A model generated the notes under the pieces. It did not search any database. It saw nothing but the letters and a program-made list of their open reading frames with translations, and was not told the origin of the DNA. Shown one piece after another: positions 1 to 12,627 of a stretch of DNA of 64,000 bases (the first letter of the stretch is position 1; every line of letters starts with the position of its first letter). The translations under genes were made by a program, and so were the position numbers. The DNA is from Dacryopinax spathularia. Taxonomy: Eukaryota; Basidiomycota; Dacrymycetes; Dacrymycetales; Dacrymycetaceae. Location of the stretch: positions 806,001-870,000 of the forward strand of contig JBBPFI010000012.1 in the NCBI GenBank assembly GCA_037974965.1. Direction: 5' to 3'.

Positions 1-95
1 TGAGGGAGTCCCTTCGCAGGGACACCGCTCCCATGGCCATCCAAGTCGGGCGAGTAGTCGAGGATGTCCAGCTGGTAGGTGTTGTTGCTCATCAT
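1..95 (-). CDS. N-terminus of an unidentified protein, cut by the window edge
   Basis: On the minus strand an open frame starts with a double ATG at 95 and 92 and runs off the left edge after about 31 codons. The readable start is MMSNNTYQLDILDYSPD, followed by an acidic and glycine-containing stretch. Upstream, on its promoter side, is a purine-rich tract (about 110-300). The codons look coding, but the piece is too short to assign to a family. The double ATG leaves the exact start open by one codon. Confidence 0.45.
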   Translation of the reverse strand, partial: MMSNNTYQLDILDYSPDLDGHGSGVPAKGLP

Positions 96-2355
96 TATGG
101 TCGCCGGCCCGTGGGTGAGACGGGGAGGGGGGTTACAACGGAGGGAGGGAGGATGTGAAGGGGGAGGGGAAGGAACCCGGGAGAACCAGCGGGAGGAGGT
201 GGCCGGGATGTGAAAAGAGGAGGGCGCGAGGGAGGAAGGTTATATGTGCCGAGGGGAAAAGGGGGAGCGAAGGGGTGGCGAAGGGGTTGAAAGCTCAGGG
301 CGTGTGTGCGTGCCTGTGATTTGTTGGCCGCTTCTTTCTGAGCTTGAGAAGCTGATCATGAATGTGAGTGAGGACGATGGATGAATGGGCACGACCGGCG
401 ATCCTCACTCCTTTTCCTGCCGTATCTCTCTGCCGATGCGCTCTCCCTTACTCCCACTCTCGACAACACTCTCAGGATATTGCGCGAGGAAAGCAGAAGA
501 GGGCGGCAAGCGTCCGTAATTGTGAGACGAGTGGACAACGCTTCCTATCGCGCCTTGCCTCCTTCGCTGGACACTCCCTCTTCTCCCTTTTTGAGCGCGA
601 TTCTATTCTCTGATGGATTCCTTCCTGCCACTCCCTCTTTGCTCTCGCTTCGTCTCCCCCCTTCGGCACTGGCGGTTTTATCGGCATGGCATGTTGTCGT
701 CATGCCATTCATTATTCCGAGTGCCAGTGTCCGCCACCCACGAAACTCGTCGGAGAGTAGCCAAATGTTGAAGCATAAACGGCAGTTGAATGTGCCATTA
801 ATCGTAGGCGTTCATGGACCGTTCCCCTGACGCGGTCCATCAAACTCAAAATCGCCCGCTTCCTTCGCATCGGCGGAGGCAGTTGTCTTCTCCACAATTC
901 AACCCCGATCCCCGTTTTCATGCGTGCAATCATCGGGCATCTTCCTACCAAAAGGGACACCGCCACCGATCGACAACCTTGGCGGCCTGCTTATGAGCGG
1001 GAGATGGCCCACTCTCCTCCTTCTTCAAGCCCGTTCGCTCAGCGATATTACTCCGTCATGCCTATCTGACCAGCGGACTATACCCGCCACGAGCTCACTT
1101 ATTGCACACTTGGGTGCGGGGCTTGATTTTCTGCAACATGGCTGGCTGATGAACGGCTGAATGGCCGATGGGCAGTAAGCTCTAATTGGTCTTCGGTCCC
1201 TACCCACATGCCTCCGCTATTCTGACTTCACTCATCATGACCCACCAAACGTACTGAAGGGCCTGCCAATTTCGTCTCGGGGTGCCGACCACAGGACGAC
1301 GCATTCCTTTCCTGCTTTGTGAATGAAGGATCCCTGCTCCCCTAAAATGGGGGTGAGCGTGGTGTCCAGTCCGTAACGATAAACCAATGGAATCATTGGT
1401 GTCCATATTGATGCGCCGCGCTACAAACGGGCTTCCTCTGAGATCCAATTCTGACCATGTTAGCTGCGTGTCCGGACGACCGAGGGTCTCTGGAAAGTAT
1501 CTTTGGACCTCCCCACCCCGGCCTTTGGTACTGCTGAGGGCGCGTGGGTGCTCACCGCTGATTGGAGAGGTGATACCCATTTCGGGCCCGCAGAACTGGT
1601 ACCCGGCTTGCACAACGCGCCTTATTGCATTGCCAAATATAAACCGCCTACCTCAGGGGGATCAACAGATCCGTTCGCTGGCGTTCTCACCAACCCGTAG
1701 TTACGCCCGGCAGATCTGCGCATCATCCGCAGTCCCGACTATCTTCATTCTCGCCAATGCCCTCCCACATGGCCAGCTCGGGGTCTTGAAGACGACTACC
1801 TCCACGTTGGGCTGCTTGACACTTCGAGCTGTGTTCAATCCTTCAGTCCAAACCGCAACTGAAAACCGCCTCGGGTGCTTAAAGCACATTGCTCGGCGAG
1901 AAGCGAACTTCGCAAGGTTTCATCATAAGGCTGCCGGGTCACTTGGCACTGCCATGTGCTTCTGTAGTGATGGTTATCGTCATCGATACCGGGCCTCTGC
2001 GGCTCCAAGCCAAAAAGTTGCGAGCCCTGAGCCGGAGCCTCTCTGTCCAGAACATAATAATAGCACCTTAAGTTACAGGGGACTCTCAAATTCGAATGTC
2101 GATGCGCTGTTTCGTTCTTGTAATGATGGCCGCATACGCCAAGTGAAGCGGGCTGCCGACGGGATTTGGGGTCATACCGCATAACCAATGCATGTCTCCT
2201 GATTCGGTCCGATCAAACTGATTGGCAACTGCAGGAGGATCCAGAGCATTGACAAACATCCGGCGACGTCGGACGCGATAGCATTATCATTCATTGACAA
2301 AGATGCTCAGCATTAGACGACGAGAGTCCGAGGGGAACCTGGAGGCGCCTGGGCT
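96..2355. other. Intergenic region, no convincing gene
   Basis: This 2.2 kb stretch separates the partial gene at the left edge from the 3' end of the first TAP-like hydrolase. It begins with a GA-rich tract that probably belongs to the promoter of the left-edge gene. Open frames exist, the longest being 265 codons at 1387-2184 on the plus strand, but their translations show no domain, no low-complexity pattern and no splice logic. I see no gene I can support here. Confidence 0.5.
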
Positions 2356-4498
2356 TCACCAAGTCTCCATACTTGCAGCTAGCCTGCGCATTGCTCGGCC
2401 AACTACCTCCTCTTCCTCGCTCAGAGTCTGCAAACCCTCCTCCATCGAATGCGATGAGGGAAAGATGAACCCCGCATCTGACTTGCACGTCGTCCCGTAC
2501 TCTGGGACGACGCCGTGATGGAAGTAAGCGGCTATTGCCTTCGCCGTGCAAATAGAAGGATGAGCGGTAGAGCAATGACCAAAGCCGTCCTGGATTAGAA
2601 GCGTTGCACTCTCGTTTCCGAAGCCCTTTGACATGGCCTTCGCCGCAGATAACGGCGTCACAGGATCCGCGGTATTGCTAACGGATTCTCAGCACCTTTA
2701 CGGGTTTGTGAAGACGCAGGAACTCACCCAATGAACACAATGGGATACTTGGTCTTTTTCAGGCCGTCTTCAACCGTCCAGGGCCCGCGATATGCCTCAT
2801 AAGCGGTGATATTCCAGAGCCTGCATCTTCCCGCGAAGAATGTCCACGTTTCTCCAGTGATACTGAGTTTTGCGAGTTCTTTGGAATACTCCATGAATTT
2901 CTCAGGCGTATCCATGGTGTGCGCTACGTCCGGGTCGGCATCACCACACATCACCGCTGCATTCGAGATACGGCTCATGCCCGCTGAATAAAGGTGACGG
3001 TGGAAGATATTGTCCGTTGGATCTTTCCGTTCCGTCAGGGCGGGCTCGCCGATGAAAGCAGCAAGGGCGGAGCCGTCCCCTTCCTTTGCATCGGCGAAAG
3101 CCTTGGCAAGATCTGCCCACTTATTCGGCTTGTAGAGCGCTTGAAAGATGGCGGTCTTGACGTCACTGGCAGTGATGATGCCTGAGAACTTGTTTGAAAA
3201 AGGGACAGGGAGAGGCCGAACGAGCAGCGCATCGATAAGCTCGTTCACGCTCGAGGCGATGTCTTCCGAGGTATAGCTGGGCTGTGCAAGCGCACAGTTG
3301 CCTGGCCCCGCACGAGCGCATTCGCTTAGGAAACCTGCCCAGACTTTGTTTGTGTCGTCCATAGCGCTGCGTCCCGAATCGAAAGGATTGTTGGTGAAGT
3401 AGTCGCTGTTGGCCACTCCATCCAGCACCATTCGATAAGCGTACTCGGGGAACATCGCTGCAAAAGTGGCTCCAAGGATCGTACCATAGCTGAACCTTCG
3501 GATCATCAAAATGTGGCTGATATGGTGACATCAAGCAGGGCTCACCCCCAGTATTGAAGACCTCTCTCGTCCTCCCCGATAGCCTTGAGGATACTCAGGA
3601 TATCACGAGCCGTATATGCGGTGCTCGATGCCTTGAGCATCTTCTGATTGCCATTTTGTGCACAACTCGCAGCATCCGCCTTATAGTACCCGTCGACCTT
3701 CTCAAACCAGGTCAAGCTCTGATTGCCATATTCGATGGGAAGCCCCAGCTGAGTCTCCTTGTACCCGCCAATCCATTCATCGAAGTTGGTCGGATAGCAA
3801 TCAAGCGCAGGGGTCGTCTGCAGAGAAATCAGGAGAGCTGAACGTATTGTTGGTGACCTGAGCAGACCATGTTGATTCCACGAGGATCCCATGATAAGAT
3901 ATCGTACCGACCTGGTATTTATCAGATGCGGTGTTCGTTATGATTCATTAACTAACCTTTCAATATAATGTTAAGGTCCTGACCGTAGTTGACCAAAGCA
4001 GCGGTTCCCGAGCCACCAGGGCCCCCCGGATTGATAAACAGGGTGCCCATCCTCTCAACAATTGGCGCGGTTGCAGGTAGACGTCTCAATGCCAGGGAGA
4101 CGGACTCATGCGAGACGGGATCGAGGTACTGAATTCTGCATCAGGAAACCCCAAATTGATAACCATATGGCACTGACATTCAAAGGGACGCTCAGATATC
4201 CGCACTCGAACTCGGTCAGGTCGGGGCAAGATGACCACACGATGCCAGCTTGCGGGGACTCATATAGGCTGACCTGTCGCACCCAACTGCTGTCAAGCAT
4301 GTCCATACATAATTCCTTGTGAAGACCGCTTACCACGGAGTTCAAACCGAAGGAACGGAGGGCCTGGTACCCGAGCGAGACCACAGCGAGGCCGACAAGA
4401 CCGACGCACTTTACTGCACCTTTCCTCTTGCTAGCGGACTGCGAAACTCCATTCGTAGGCAAGCCCATGAGCAACTGCTTACTCGCAAGCTCCTCCAT
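2356..4498 (-). CDS. TAP-like alpha/beta hydrolase (peptidase S33 type), tandem copy 1
   Basis: This is a serine hydrolase of the tripeptidyl-aminopeptidase-like group, which removes peptides from N-termini or hydrolyses related amides and esters. The N-terminus (from ATG 4498) has a short basic segment and one hydrophobic helix (CVGLVGLAVVSLGYQAL), so the enzyme is secreted or a type II membrane protein. Next come the oxyanion motif NPGGPGGSG near 4040, the block SWDPRG, the nucleophile elbow WGFSYGTILG split by an intron near 3490-3545, the acid in NTADPVTP near 2665 and the histidine in DGFGHC near 2575. All triad parts are present, so the gene looks functional. Short introns interrupt it, including ones at about 4135-4177, 3490-3545 and 2660-2725. 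Splice sites in the first 250 bases are not settled. It lies head-to-tail with two close paralogues. Confidence 0.85.
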
Positions 4499-4745
4499 GA
4501 TGGCTGCACAGGACAGAGAGAGGATGACATTGTGATGTCCTCAACAACTTGGTAGAGAAAGAGGCTCGCCAGCCGCGATTCGTGCGGAACGCGTTCGCTT
4601 CTACGGAATGCCGAGCCCGGTCAGACCCTATTTTGTCCTGCAGTTCAAGAAGTACTACTGGCGACCGGCTTCTTGGCGGGCATTCAATCCATTCGTCCCA
4701 CCTCCGCCCCCACTGTGATTCCTCATAAAACAGAGCGAGGGCAAT

Positions 4746-7110
4746 CTACCACACTGCCCTCCTTGACAGCCGCTTCAGCGCTTCCATAGTCAGGTGCTCT
4801 TCCGCATCGCATGCGTTTAACGGGCCTGCTTGCTGTCTCGTTGGAAATAGAAAACCGTCGTCCGATTTGCAAACAGTGCCGTAGGACGGTAAATCTCCCC
4901 CAAAGAAGTACTCTGCAATCTTGCGAGCTGTACAAGATGAAGGATGGGCAAGAGAGCAATGTCCAAATCTTATTCTGTAAGTTAGTGCCCCTCCACACCT
5001 TTGGCTCGGTGGTTGCACTCACGCTTCTTGAACCAGTAATGTTGCGCTTTCATTGCCGAAACGAGCTGCCATCTCTGTCGCCGCGGACAAAGGTGTGACG
5101 GGATCTGCCGTGTTCCTTATCAGATCACGCCGTCAGCTATGCTCGTCACGAAAACGACTTTACCCACCCAACGAAAAGAATGGGATACTTTGTTTTCTTC
5201 AGGCCCTCCCCCACAGTCCACGGTCCTCGATATGCTTCATCTGCGGAGATGTTCCAGATGCGGCACCTACCATTTCAGATGCTTCGGCTCGGACACGTAC
5301 AGAAGAGCTGACACACCTTGCTACCCATATTTGCCAGCTCTCTCCTATGATGCTCTTCCTAGATAATTCTTCGCTGTATTCGCTCATCCACTCAGTTGAC
5401 ATGTTCGACCTCACAACCGAGAGATCTGTATCGCTGCATTGGATAGCCTGCAGAGAACTGAAAACGGGCAGCCAAAGTGAAGGATGGGACAGACCACCGT
5501 AGTCAGAGGTCCTCCAGCTCTGGTTAGATAGCGATGGAAGGTATTATCTTCCATGTCCGAACGCTCGCTCAGCAGCGGTGGGAATATGAAGCCAGAACCG
5601 TCTCCCTGCTCGGCTTCCACGAGCCATCGGGCTAATTGTTGCCAGCCTGCTGGTTTATACAAGGTTATGAAGACCTTCAGGCAAGAGGTGAGATAGGGTG
5701 GCATGACCTAGTTGGGGAAAACTACCATGAAACGGATATCGCTGGCCGTCAAGATTCCCGAAGTGAGAGCCCTGTCGGAGTAGGGTACACTCAACGGTCT
5801 GCTCAGGAGAGATTCGAGCAGTTCATCAAACCTATTTTGGATATCGAAGATGGTTGACCCTTCCGTCGCCAGGGCGCACCGGGCTGGGCCAGCAGTCGCG
5901 CAATGGTATACAAAGCCGTTCCACACCTGAAGGGGCATGAGACGCAGGCGGTGAAAGGTGATCAACACCAGCCTTGTGTGTATGGTCCATTGCATTCCGA
6001 CCCCATTCGTACAGATCCCGATGATAGAATGCCGCGTTGCTGACGCCATCCAAGACCATGCGATGAACCAAGTTCGGAAACATCGCTGCAAAAGTTGCTC
6101 CAAGAATTGTTCCATAACTGAATCTAGTCATCAGATATGAGATGACCGATCCTATGTAGTGAAATAACGACCTTACCCCCAGTACTGAAGTCCACGATCC
6201 TCCTCACCGATGGCCTTCAGTATCTCTACCATGTCACGGGCAGTATATGCCGTGCTTAGGCTCCTCAACAGTTTCTGATTGCCGTTTTTGGCACAAGAAT
6301 CCACAAGCGCCTGATAGTAGGCATCTGCTCGCCGGAACCAGGGCAGGTCTGTGCCTGTCATGGCCCGCATTTCAAAAGGAAGCCCATTCTGGTGAAGCCG
6401 AAATTCTTGCATTCGTTCATCATAATCTGTTTGAAAACAACCCATAGGTGGTGTAGTCATATTAACTCCACGTGGATCCCATGACAAGAGGTCATATCGT
6501 CCTGTTCTCTGCCATTAGATTCGGGCTAGGGGAAGTTGTAAACGGGCTCTTGCCTTTTAGGATGACAGACAGATCCTTGCCGACATCAGCAATATACTCC
6601 GTCCCAGATCCACCCGGGCCACCTGCAATCTCGATAGTCAGTGTCGGTGAATCACTGGGCTTCCACCTTGACTCTACCTGGGTTCACGAAGAGGGTGCCA
6701 AGTCGCTCGGCAATCGGAGCTGTTGCAGGCAGCCGTCTCAATGCTAGGCTCACTCTCTCGGCCGAGTGACGTTGCATATACTGCAGTACGGGGCATGAGG
6801 AAAAGAAGGCGATGCACCGCAAGAGGTGCACTGACGTCCATTGGCACATCGAGGAAAGCACATTCGAACTCCGTAGCATCAGCGCAGGATGCCCACGCAA
6901 TTTTATCCACAGATCGAGCCAAAGCAGAGCGATTCTATAGACACAATTTAGACCAGGGAGTTGGTTCATCCCGACAGATGGATTTACAGAGAGCAGAAGC
7001 TTGAGCAATGAATAGTGCCACGAAACAAGTGCTGTCAGCGAGACGCACGCAACCACTGTAATTCGGACCAGCCAGACTGCACGTTGACCGCTAGATTGAT
7101 CCTTCGCCAT
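4746..7110 (-). CDS. TAP-like alpha/beta hydrolase (peptidase S33 type), tandem copy 2
   Basis: This is the second member of the tandem family. The start at 7110 gives a basic leader and a hydrophobic helix (VWLVRITVVACVSLTALVSW), again suggesting secretion or membrane anchoring. Conserved blocks are FECAFLDVPMD, NPGGPGGSG, SWDPRGVN, the nucleophile elbow FSYGTILG (about 6115-6131), NTADPVTPLSAA near 5095 and RFGHCSLAHP near 4965. The other two copies have DGFGHC, while this one reads AIRFGHC after splicing, so the residues just before the catalytic histidine differ. Introns can be placed in frame at several points, for example between the ACG-GTG codons near 5512 and the block AIQCSDTD, before CRIWNISADEAYRGPW, and before NTADPV. 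The stop is TAG at 4746. The reading frame is continuous once spliced, so it is probably active. Confidence 0.83.
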
Positions 7111-7870
7111 CAGCGGTCTTTGAGTGCTGTTTCAGTCTTCACGTCGACGATACACCCATCGCGTTGGGTTGACACGAGCCAACCAAGCCTGGACGCGGGT
7201 GAATTACAGTCGCGCCCCCCGTTAACTATACCGCCAATTAAGCATCACCCCCGCTTTAACATCGGAGTTGAGCGGGCCCCAGTCGGTACATAGTAAAGTC
7301 CCTATGATGATAACAATCACCCCTTGATAACCATAAACCATCACTATCCTGCGAAAGTCCCCACCCAACATTGCTATCAAGGGGTGCTTCTGCTTCCTAA
7401 AGTCTGCTTAATATGGTAATTCCGGGAGCAATCGGGGCTATCTTAAGTCCCCTGTGCGCTTAGTAAGTAACACTTTCTGCAGATAAGTCTTCCGATTCTG
7501 CCTATGTTTGCAATAAAGCCTTTTATGCTCGCAGAACATGGATCTCTAAGCAATCTCATGTGCTCTTGACTACAATTTCATCCAGTCGGAAAAACTGTCG
7601 GCTCCGAGGTAACCCCTTCATAAAAATCGCCCCCCAATAGCAATCACTTATGCTCGGACGGAACCCCATTGTTAATCGGGGGTACGACTGTATGTAATGT
7701 CTTGGCGTTCAAATTATCATCCGCTCGTGACCTCACACGATTACGCATGCCACTCTCCACGCAGATCAATAGACAAGAACACGGCGAGGTACAGAAATAG
7801 CGTGGCATATCCGAGGCAGCATTCGCTCGTGGGCGGTCCAGTGCACCTATCTAAGTACTGTAGACCGAAA
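7111..7870. other. Intergenic region with an inverted repeat
   Basis: The stretch lies between tandem copies 2 and 3 of the hydrolase. It is more AT-rich than its surroundings and has no plausible coding frame. It contains a perfect 12-bp inverted repeat (7318-7386, listed separately). It must also hold the promoter of copy 2 and the terminator of copy 3. Confidence 0.5.
7318..7386. repeat. 12-bp perfect inverted repeat around a 45-bp loop
   Basis: The left arm CACCCCTTGATA (7318-7329) is matched exactly by its reverse complement TATCAAGGGGTG (7375-7386). The 45 bp between the arms do not pair obviously. The size and AT content would fit a small MITE-like remnant or a regulatory hairpin, but no target-site duplication is evident. 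Confidence 0.6.
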
Positions 7871-10317
7871 TTACAGCCAGTGATAACCTGGTAACTTGGA
7901 GGACAGCCTCTCCAAAGCTTGTACAACTTTGCGGTCCTCCTGGCTTAAATGCAGCGCCATAGCGAGTGCATTGCCAGGCTCAGGGAAGAGGAACCCATCA
8001 TCCGAAGGACATATCGTCCCATATTCGGGCACTTTCCCTTCGAAGAAGTAGCTGGCGATGGTTTTCGCAGAGCAGATTGAGGGTTGTGCAAGCGAACAGT
8101 GTCCGAATCTTTGCAAATTCAGCGGAGCCTCAGACCACGTATGGATGCGTACCCGTCCTGTATGAGCAAAGTTGCGCTTTCGTTCCCAAAACCCTGAGAC
8201 ATGTCCATGGCCGCGGACAATGGAGTCACCGGATCAGCCGTGTTTCTAAGCAGACCACTTAACATCGAATCAGGCATCAAAACGCGGCCTTACCCCACGA
8301 AGAGTACGGGAAATCTAGAGCTGAGATCAGTGACATTGGAAGAGGGATAATACACTGGCTCACTTTGTCTTCTTCAGGCCATCCTCGGTTCTCCATGGAC
8401 CTCTATAGGCTTCCGCCGCGGTTATGTTCCAGATCCGACATCTCATGCATCTTCAGCAGGCATTGCATCAGAGGACAAAAGAACCCACCTGCCGACCCAC
8501 TCGGCCCAATTCTCTCCAGCAATGCTCAGGTTCGCCAATTCCTTGCTGTATTTACTGAAAGCTCTGGTGGACGCCGTGCCAGCGGCATGGGCAACTTCAG
8601 GATCAGTATCACCGCACATAATCGCCTGTAGACCTTGTCTCTGAGCGGGAAATTGCGAGCGATTCAGGAGAGTCAAGCACCTCCGTTGTGACTTCACTGC
8701 CGGCTCTGGTGGTGAAGCGATTGAAGATGTTGTCCAGCATATCCTTTCGATCTGTGAATGGTAGACCTCGTAGAAGTGCGGTTCCGTTTCCATTCTCGAC
8801 CTCGGCGATTGCACTTGCCATATCTGGCCATGTTTTGGGTGCATACAGTCCTCGGAATATCTGGCCGAAGCGGACATCAGTTTTGTAAGATGATGGGGTT
8901 ACTTCCTCACCAGATAGCGAATGTCGCTGGCAGTAACAATGCCCGACTGTCCGGAGAAAGCCACTGGAAGCGGCTTCTCCAGGAGCCGTTGGATGATATG
9001 GTCCACTCTGGACCGTACGTCTTCGCCTGTAAAGCCCTCTTTCGCCAATGCGCAGCGTTCTGGCCCGGCTTTAGCGCACTCTGCTAGGAAACCGTCCCAA
9101 ACCTGACAATACATCAGCGGCTTCTTGGGGTAACTAGAGAATGGATAGACCTTGTGGGTATCGTCCATTCCGCTACGGCCCCAGTCAAATATGTTCTGGG
9201 TGTAATACCTTGCCGAGCTGACGCCATCTACAACTACCCGATGCACTAGATCGGGAAACATAGCGCTGAACGTGGCGCCCAAGATGGTCCCATAGCTGAA
9301 GCTGCATAACAATTCAGAGATAAGATACAAAGTGTTAATATCCATAATTTCTTACCCCCAATACTGAAGACCCCGCTCCTTCTCTCCCAAGGCCTCAAGA
9401 ATGCTGACTATATCGCGCGCCACAAACGCTGTGCTCACGCTCTTGAGCATTTTGTCGTCGCCATTTCTAGAACAGGACGCTACAGTCGAACGGTAGTAAG
9501 CATCAATCTTCTCAAACCATGCGTCGTCCGATCCCGTCGTCGCCTTCATTTCAAACGGAAGTCCTAGTTGCCACTCCTTGAAATGCTGGATGAACTCGTC
9601 AAATTCTGTCGGATAGCAGTTGAGGGCGGGAGTCGTCTGGTTTACGCCGCGGGGATCCCACGAAAGAATATCGTAACGGCCTGGCGCGCATAACCAAGTC
9701 AGGCATCCACTAGTCAACCAAACCTATCTCACGCTTGAGTATGGCGTGCAGATCTGGGCCATATCGAGCAACGGCATTGGTTCCAGAGCCACCAGGACCG
9801 CCTAAGGTGATGGTTAACTAATAGGGTGCGATCACCGAGAGCTGCGAACCTGGATTCGTAAACAGCGTGCCCATGCGTTCCGCCACAGGGGCCGTAGCAG
9901 GAAGGCGGCGCAGAGAAAGAGAAACGGTCTCATTGGGTAAAGGGTTTGTATACTATACTTGTTGAGAGTCATGTCGGCCAGGAAGGGAGATGTTGACCAA
10001 CATCCAACGGCACACTTAGATAAGCGCACTGAAATTCGGTCAAGTCCGGACACGCTGCCCAAGCAATTCTGCTGTTTTGGGTGGCAGCATGGCCAGAATC
10101 CGACTGCAGAACAAGCTGCTTAACCGAGTCACTTTAATCAGGTAGAGAAGCTCACGCTCAGGACAGAGCTGAGAATTTGATAATGCCAACCAAGATAGAT
10201 GCAAAGCAAGAGCATAACGCCCTTCAAACCCCGTTTTCGATGGATTTGGCTGACCAGGTGGCCGGGCGCCGCATGATGAATTGTCGGTAAGACTGAATAT
10301 TGCTCGCCCTTCTCCAT
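7871..10317 (-). CDS. TAP-like alpha/beta hydrolase (peptidase S33 type), tandem copy 3
   Basis: This is the third tandem paralogue. I choose ATG 10317 because it gives a basic leader and a hydrophobic segment (GVMLLLCIYLGWHYQIL) that splices in frame, through a GTGAGC...AG intron, to the conserved block AWAACPDLTEFQCAYLSVPLD. Further introns join YTNPLPNETVSLSLRRLPA and split NPG from GPGGSG. The nucleophile elbow FSYGTILG lies near 9290, the acid in NTADPVTPLSAA near 8225 and the histidine in FGHCSLAQPS near 8100, after an intron that splits the glycine codon. All catalytic parts are present. The stop is TAA at 7871. Some middle introns, such as those near 8880 and 9100, are placed only roughly. 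Confidence 0.83.
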
Positions 10318-11096
10318 AGCCAGGAATCAAGAGCAGTTCACAGAGGAGCGAAGAAGAGATACTCGCGGTCTTTTCGTTGAGGAACCAGCGTCGTCAAAAG
10401 AAGTTCGGAAGCCTCCGCCGCCATGCGGATTCTGAGCGGGTCTGACTGGGATGCACAAACATCGATCCCGACTGTCCATCCAGGACACTTCTTAGCAAAA
10501 TGGGCCTCGGAAAGGGTACAGTGCAGAGATTGACCTTGAAGGTGGGGATGATATGCAGATGGTCTCCAAAAAATCCCGATACTGCCATCGACCTATCGAC
10601 AGTCCGTGTGGGCAGATTCAGTTGGCTCATGTCTTACCATGCAATCGCCGATGTCGAGCTTCACATCCTTCCCCAACCGCCCACATCGCTCTAGTCCATC
10701 CGCCTTAGCCAGAGGCTGCAAGCTTCGCGCTGTGCCTGTGCTAGGATTTCAGTGGACAATGAGTAGCTTCAGCGCCTCCTGGTGTGCTTCGCGAATGGAC
10801 CCTCCCCCGACGTCTGATTTCAAACTACGCCATTGGCTGCTTTGTCGGCTCACAGAGCAAAAAACAATCGCGAATCCTATCACCTTCTTGAACACCTCGC
10901 GGTCCATGAGCTCGAACGGCGAAAGTGTTCGAACGCTGTCTCTGATGTAGGTTGCGCGAGAAGCAAGGATCGTTGAGGCAGATAAACTGGTATGCGGTAC
11001 ACAACGGCCATACAAACGACCAATGGAAGGCTGAGGACTCCTCACGGCCAACCTACCAAGGGCAGTTTAGGTCCGTCTACCTTGCTCAGCAGAGAC
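10318..11096. other. Intergenic region, no gene seen
   Basis: About 780 bp lie between the start of hydrolase copy 3 and the stop of the first dienelactone hydrolase. Open frames on both strands, such as 10606-10950 plus and 10394-10630 minus, give translations without recognisable domains and without splice partners. It probably holds the promoter of copy 3. Confidence 0.45.
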
Positions 11097-12287
11097 CTAT
11101 AAAAGCGTTTTCTTAAACCAAGTCGCTGTCTGTTGGGCCGCATCCTCGAATGCCTTCTTGATCTCGGGCCTATCCAGGGCTGGTCGGCCGGCAAAGCCGT
11201 GTCGCGTGCCTTTGTAGATCGTGAATTCATAATCGATTTTATCGGGTCCGGTCCGAGCAGCAAGGATCTGCTGTGCTTGGGCAGCCTTTTCAGGATCGAA
11301 GGCAAAGTCCTCTGTGAAGACGCCATGATTGGAAGGGCGCCTCTAGAAATAATCCATGGTAGACCGACCTTCGCTAATAACCCAAGAGACCGGGAACTAG
11401 GGCTCCGTAATGAGACTGGAAAGAGCCACGAGCTGATGAGAACACACACATCCATTTCCCGTACGAGTTTCAGGGAGAAATTGCCCGGGTGACATATTAC
11501 TCCGCTGGAAAGGAGATGGTACCCAGCCAGCTCGCCAATTATCTGACCTAGAAGAGACCTCAACCTCGCAGCGTGACGAGATTACTTTGGAACCGCACCT
11601 CCGTAGCAATACCTAGCAGACGTATCAGCCGGAAGGCGACCAGACATTATGACCACGACCTACCCGACAGCGCCCAGCCTCTCGACGCCCTTCTCATTCT
11701 TTAGCGCGTCAATGAACTATCTGCACATCAATTGCGTGTTCCGACTGGTCACAGGTTGTCACATACTAATACCACTCTTTTGAGCACGTTTTTGGGCCAG
11801 TTTATCGTCAACAGGTTTGGCGCTGCTTTGAAAAATGTCCAGAAGAAGCCTAGGGTTTTCCAGAGCGGCGCCTTCTTGCCTACTTCGTAGTGGTCGTAGG
11901 GTACGATGTCTTCATCCCTTACCGCAGGTTTACCCTGAAACACCTGTCGTTACGTATTCTCTGCAATCTGGAGCGCCGGAGTCGACCTACGGCGAACATA
12001 TCCGGTATCTGGATCGAGGTGAGCTTTGACCACGCCGACGTGTTCTCCGGCAGTCATACATAAACATCCAAACCGATCTCCTTTGCGAAATAATCCCCCA
12101 GAATTTTAGGGTTTCCCAAAGGTAATCCGAATATATCGGTCAAGAGCAAGATTGCTGTTTTGTCTGCGACGGATGCTCGTTCGGCGGCTCGTGCGTAGTA
12201 ACAGTCGGTGCTGCCAATCTTAACCATGACGCCTTGAGGCGTACCGGGCAGGCGGGTGCCAGAAACACAGTCTGCGCAAAGCTTCAT
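11097..12287 (-). CDS. Dienelactone hydrolase family protein, copy A
   Basis: This is an alpha/beta hydrolase of the dienelactone hydrolase family, whose type enzyme opens dienelactones in aromatic-ring breakdown. The start ATG 12287 gives MKLCADCVSG, which matches the starts of the two sister genes (MKICADC, MFCENC). Later blocks are FGLPLGNPKILGDYFAKE, DEDIVPYDHYEVGK, the nucleophile motif YCYGG near 11600, GVICHPGNFS, the acid in EDFAFDPEKA near 11310 and the histidine in GTRHGFAGRP near 11200. The family triad is Cys-Asp-His, and all three appear intact. At least five introns interrupt it, some still uncertain near 11650-11760 and 11940-12055. It ends in KKTLL with stop TAG at 11097-11099. 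It sits head-to-tail with copy B. Confidence 0.82.
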
Positions 12288-12627
12288 GCTTGGAGTTGTG
12301 CCCGCCTTTGCTCAGATTGTCGCTGAATGATGGAGTCAAGCCACGGTCTGGGTACTGGTGTGAGAGAGCACCAAGTTGCCCTTGCCTTCGTGCTGCAACC
12401 TGCAACAAAACACCCGGCTGATATCACATGCTTGTCAGGGACCGACCGAAAAGAACGTGCGAATTGGATCAGTCGTAACCAAAATCTGTAATGACGTGTA
12501 ACCCTTTCGAGCTCTTATGGGACCAGCAGAATGAGGCGCATCAATCCGTAACTTACAAGCAAGTTTCATAAGGAAGGAGCAGGAGACCCCCTGGATCCTA
12601 TCTCAAATCAGGATATGGATGGGCTCC
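12288..12627. other. Intergenic spacer between two dienelactone hydrolase genes
   Basis: The 340-bp spacer contains no coding frame I can support. It should hold the promoter of copy A and the 3' end signals of copy B. Confidence 0.5.

Noticed and set aside
1387-2184. 265-codon open frame on the plus strand upstream of the hydrolase cluster
   Set aside because: No domain, no codon or splice support and a poorly structured translation; overlapping frames on the other strand are equally long.
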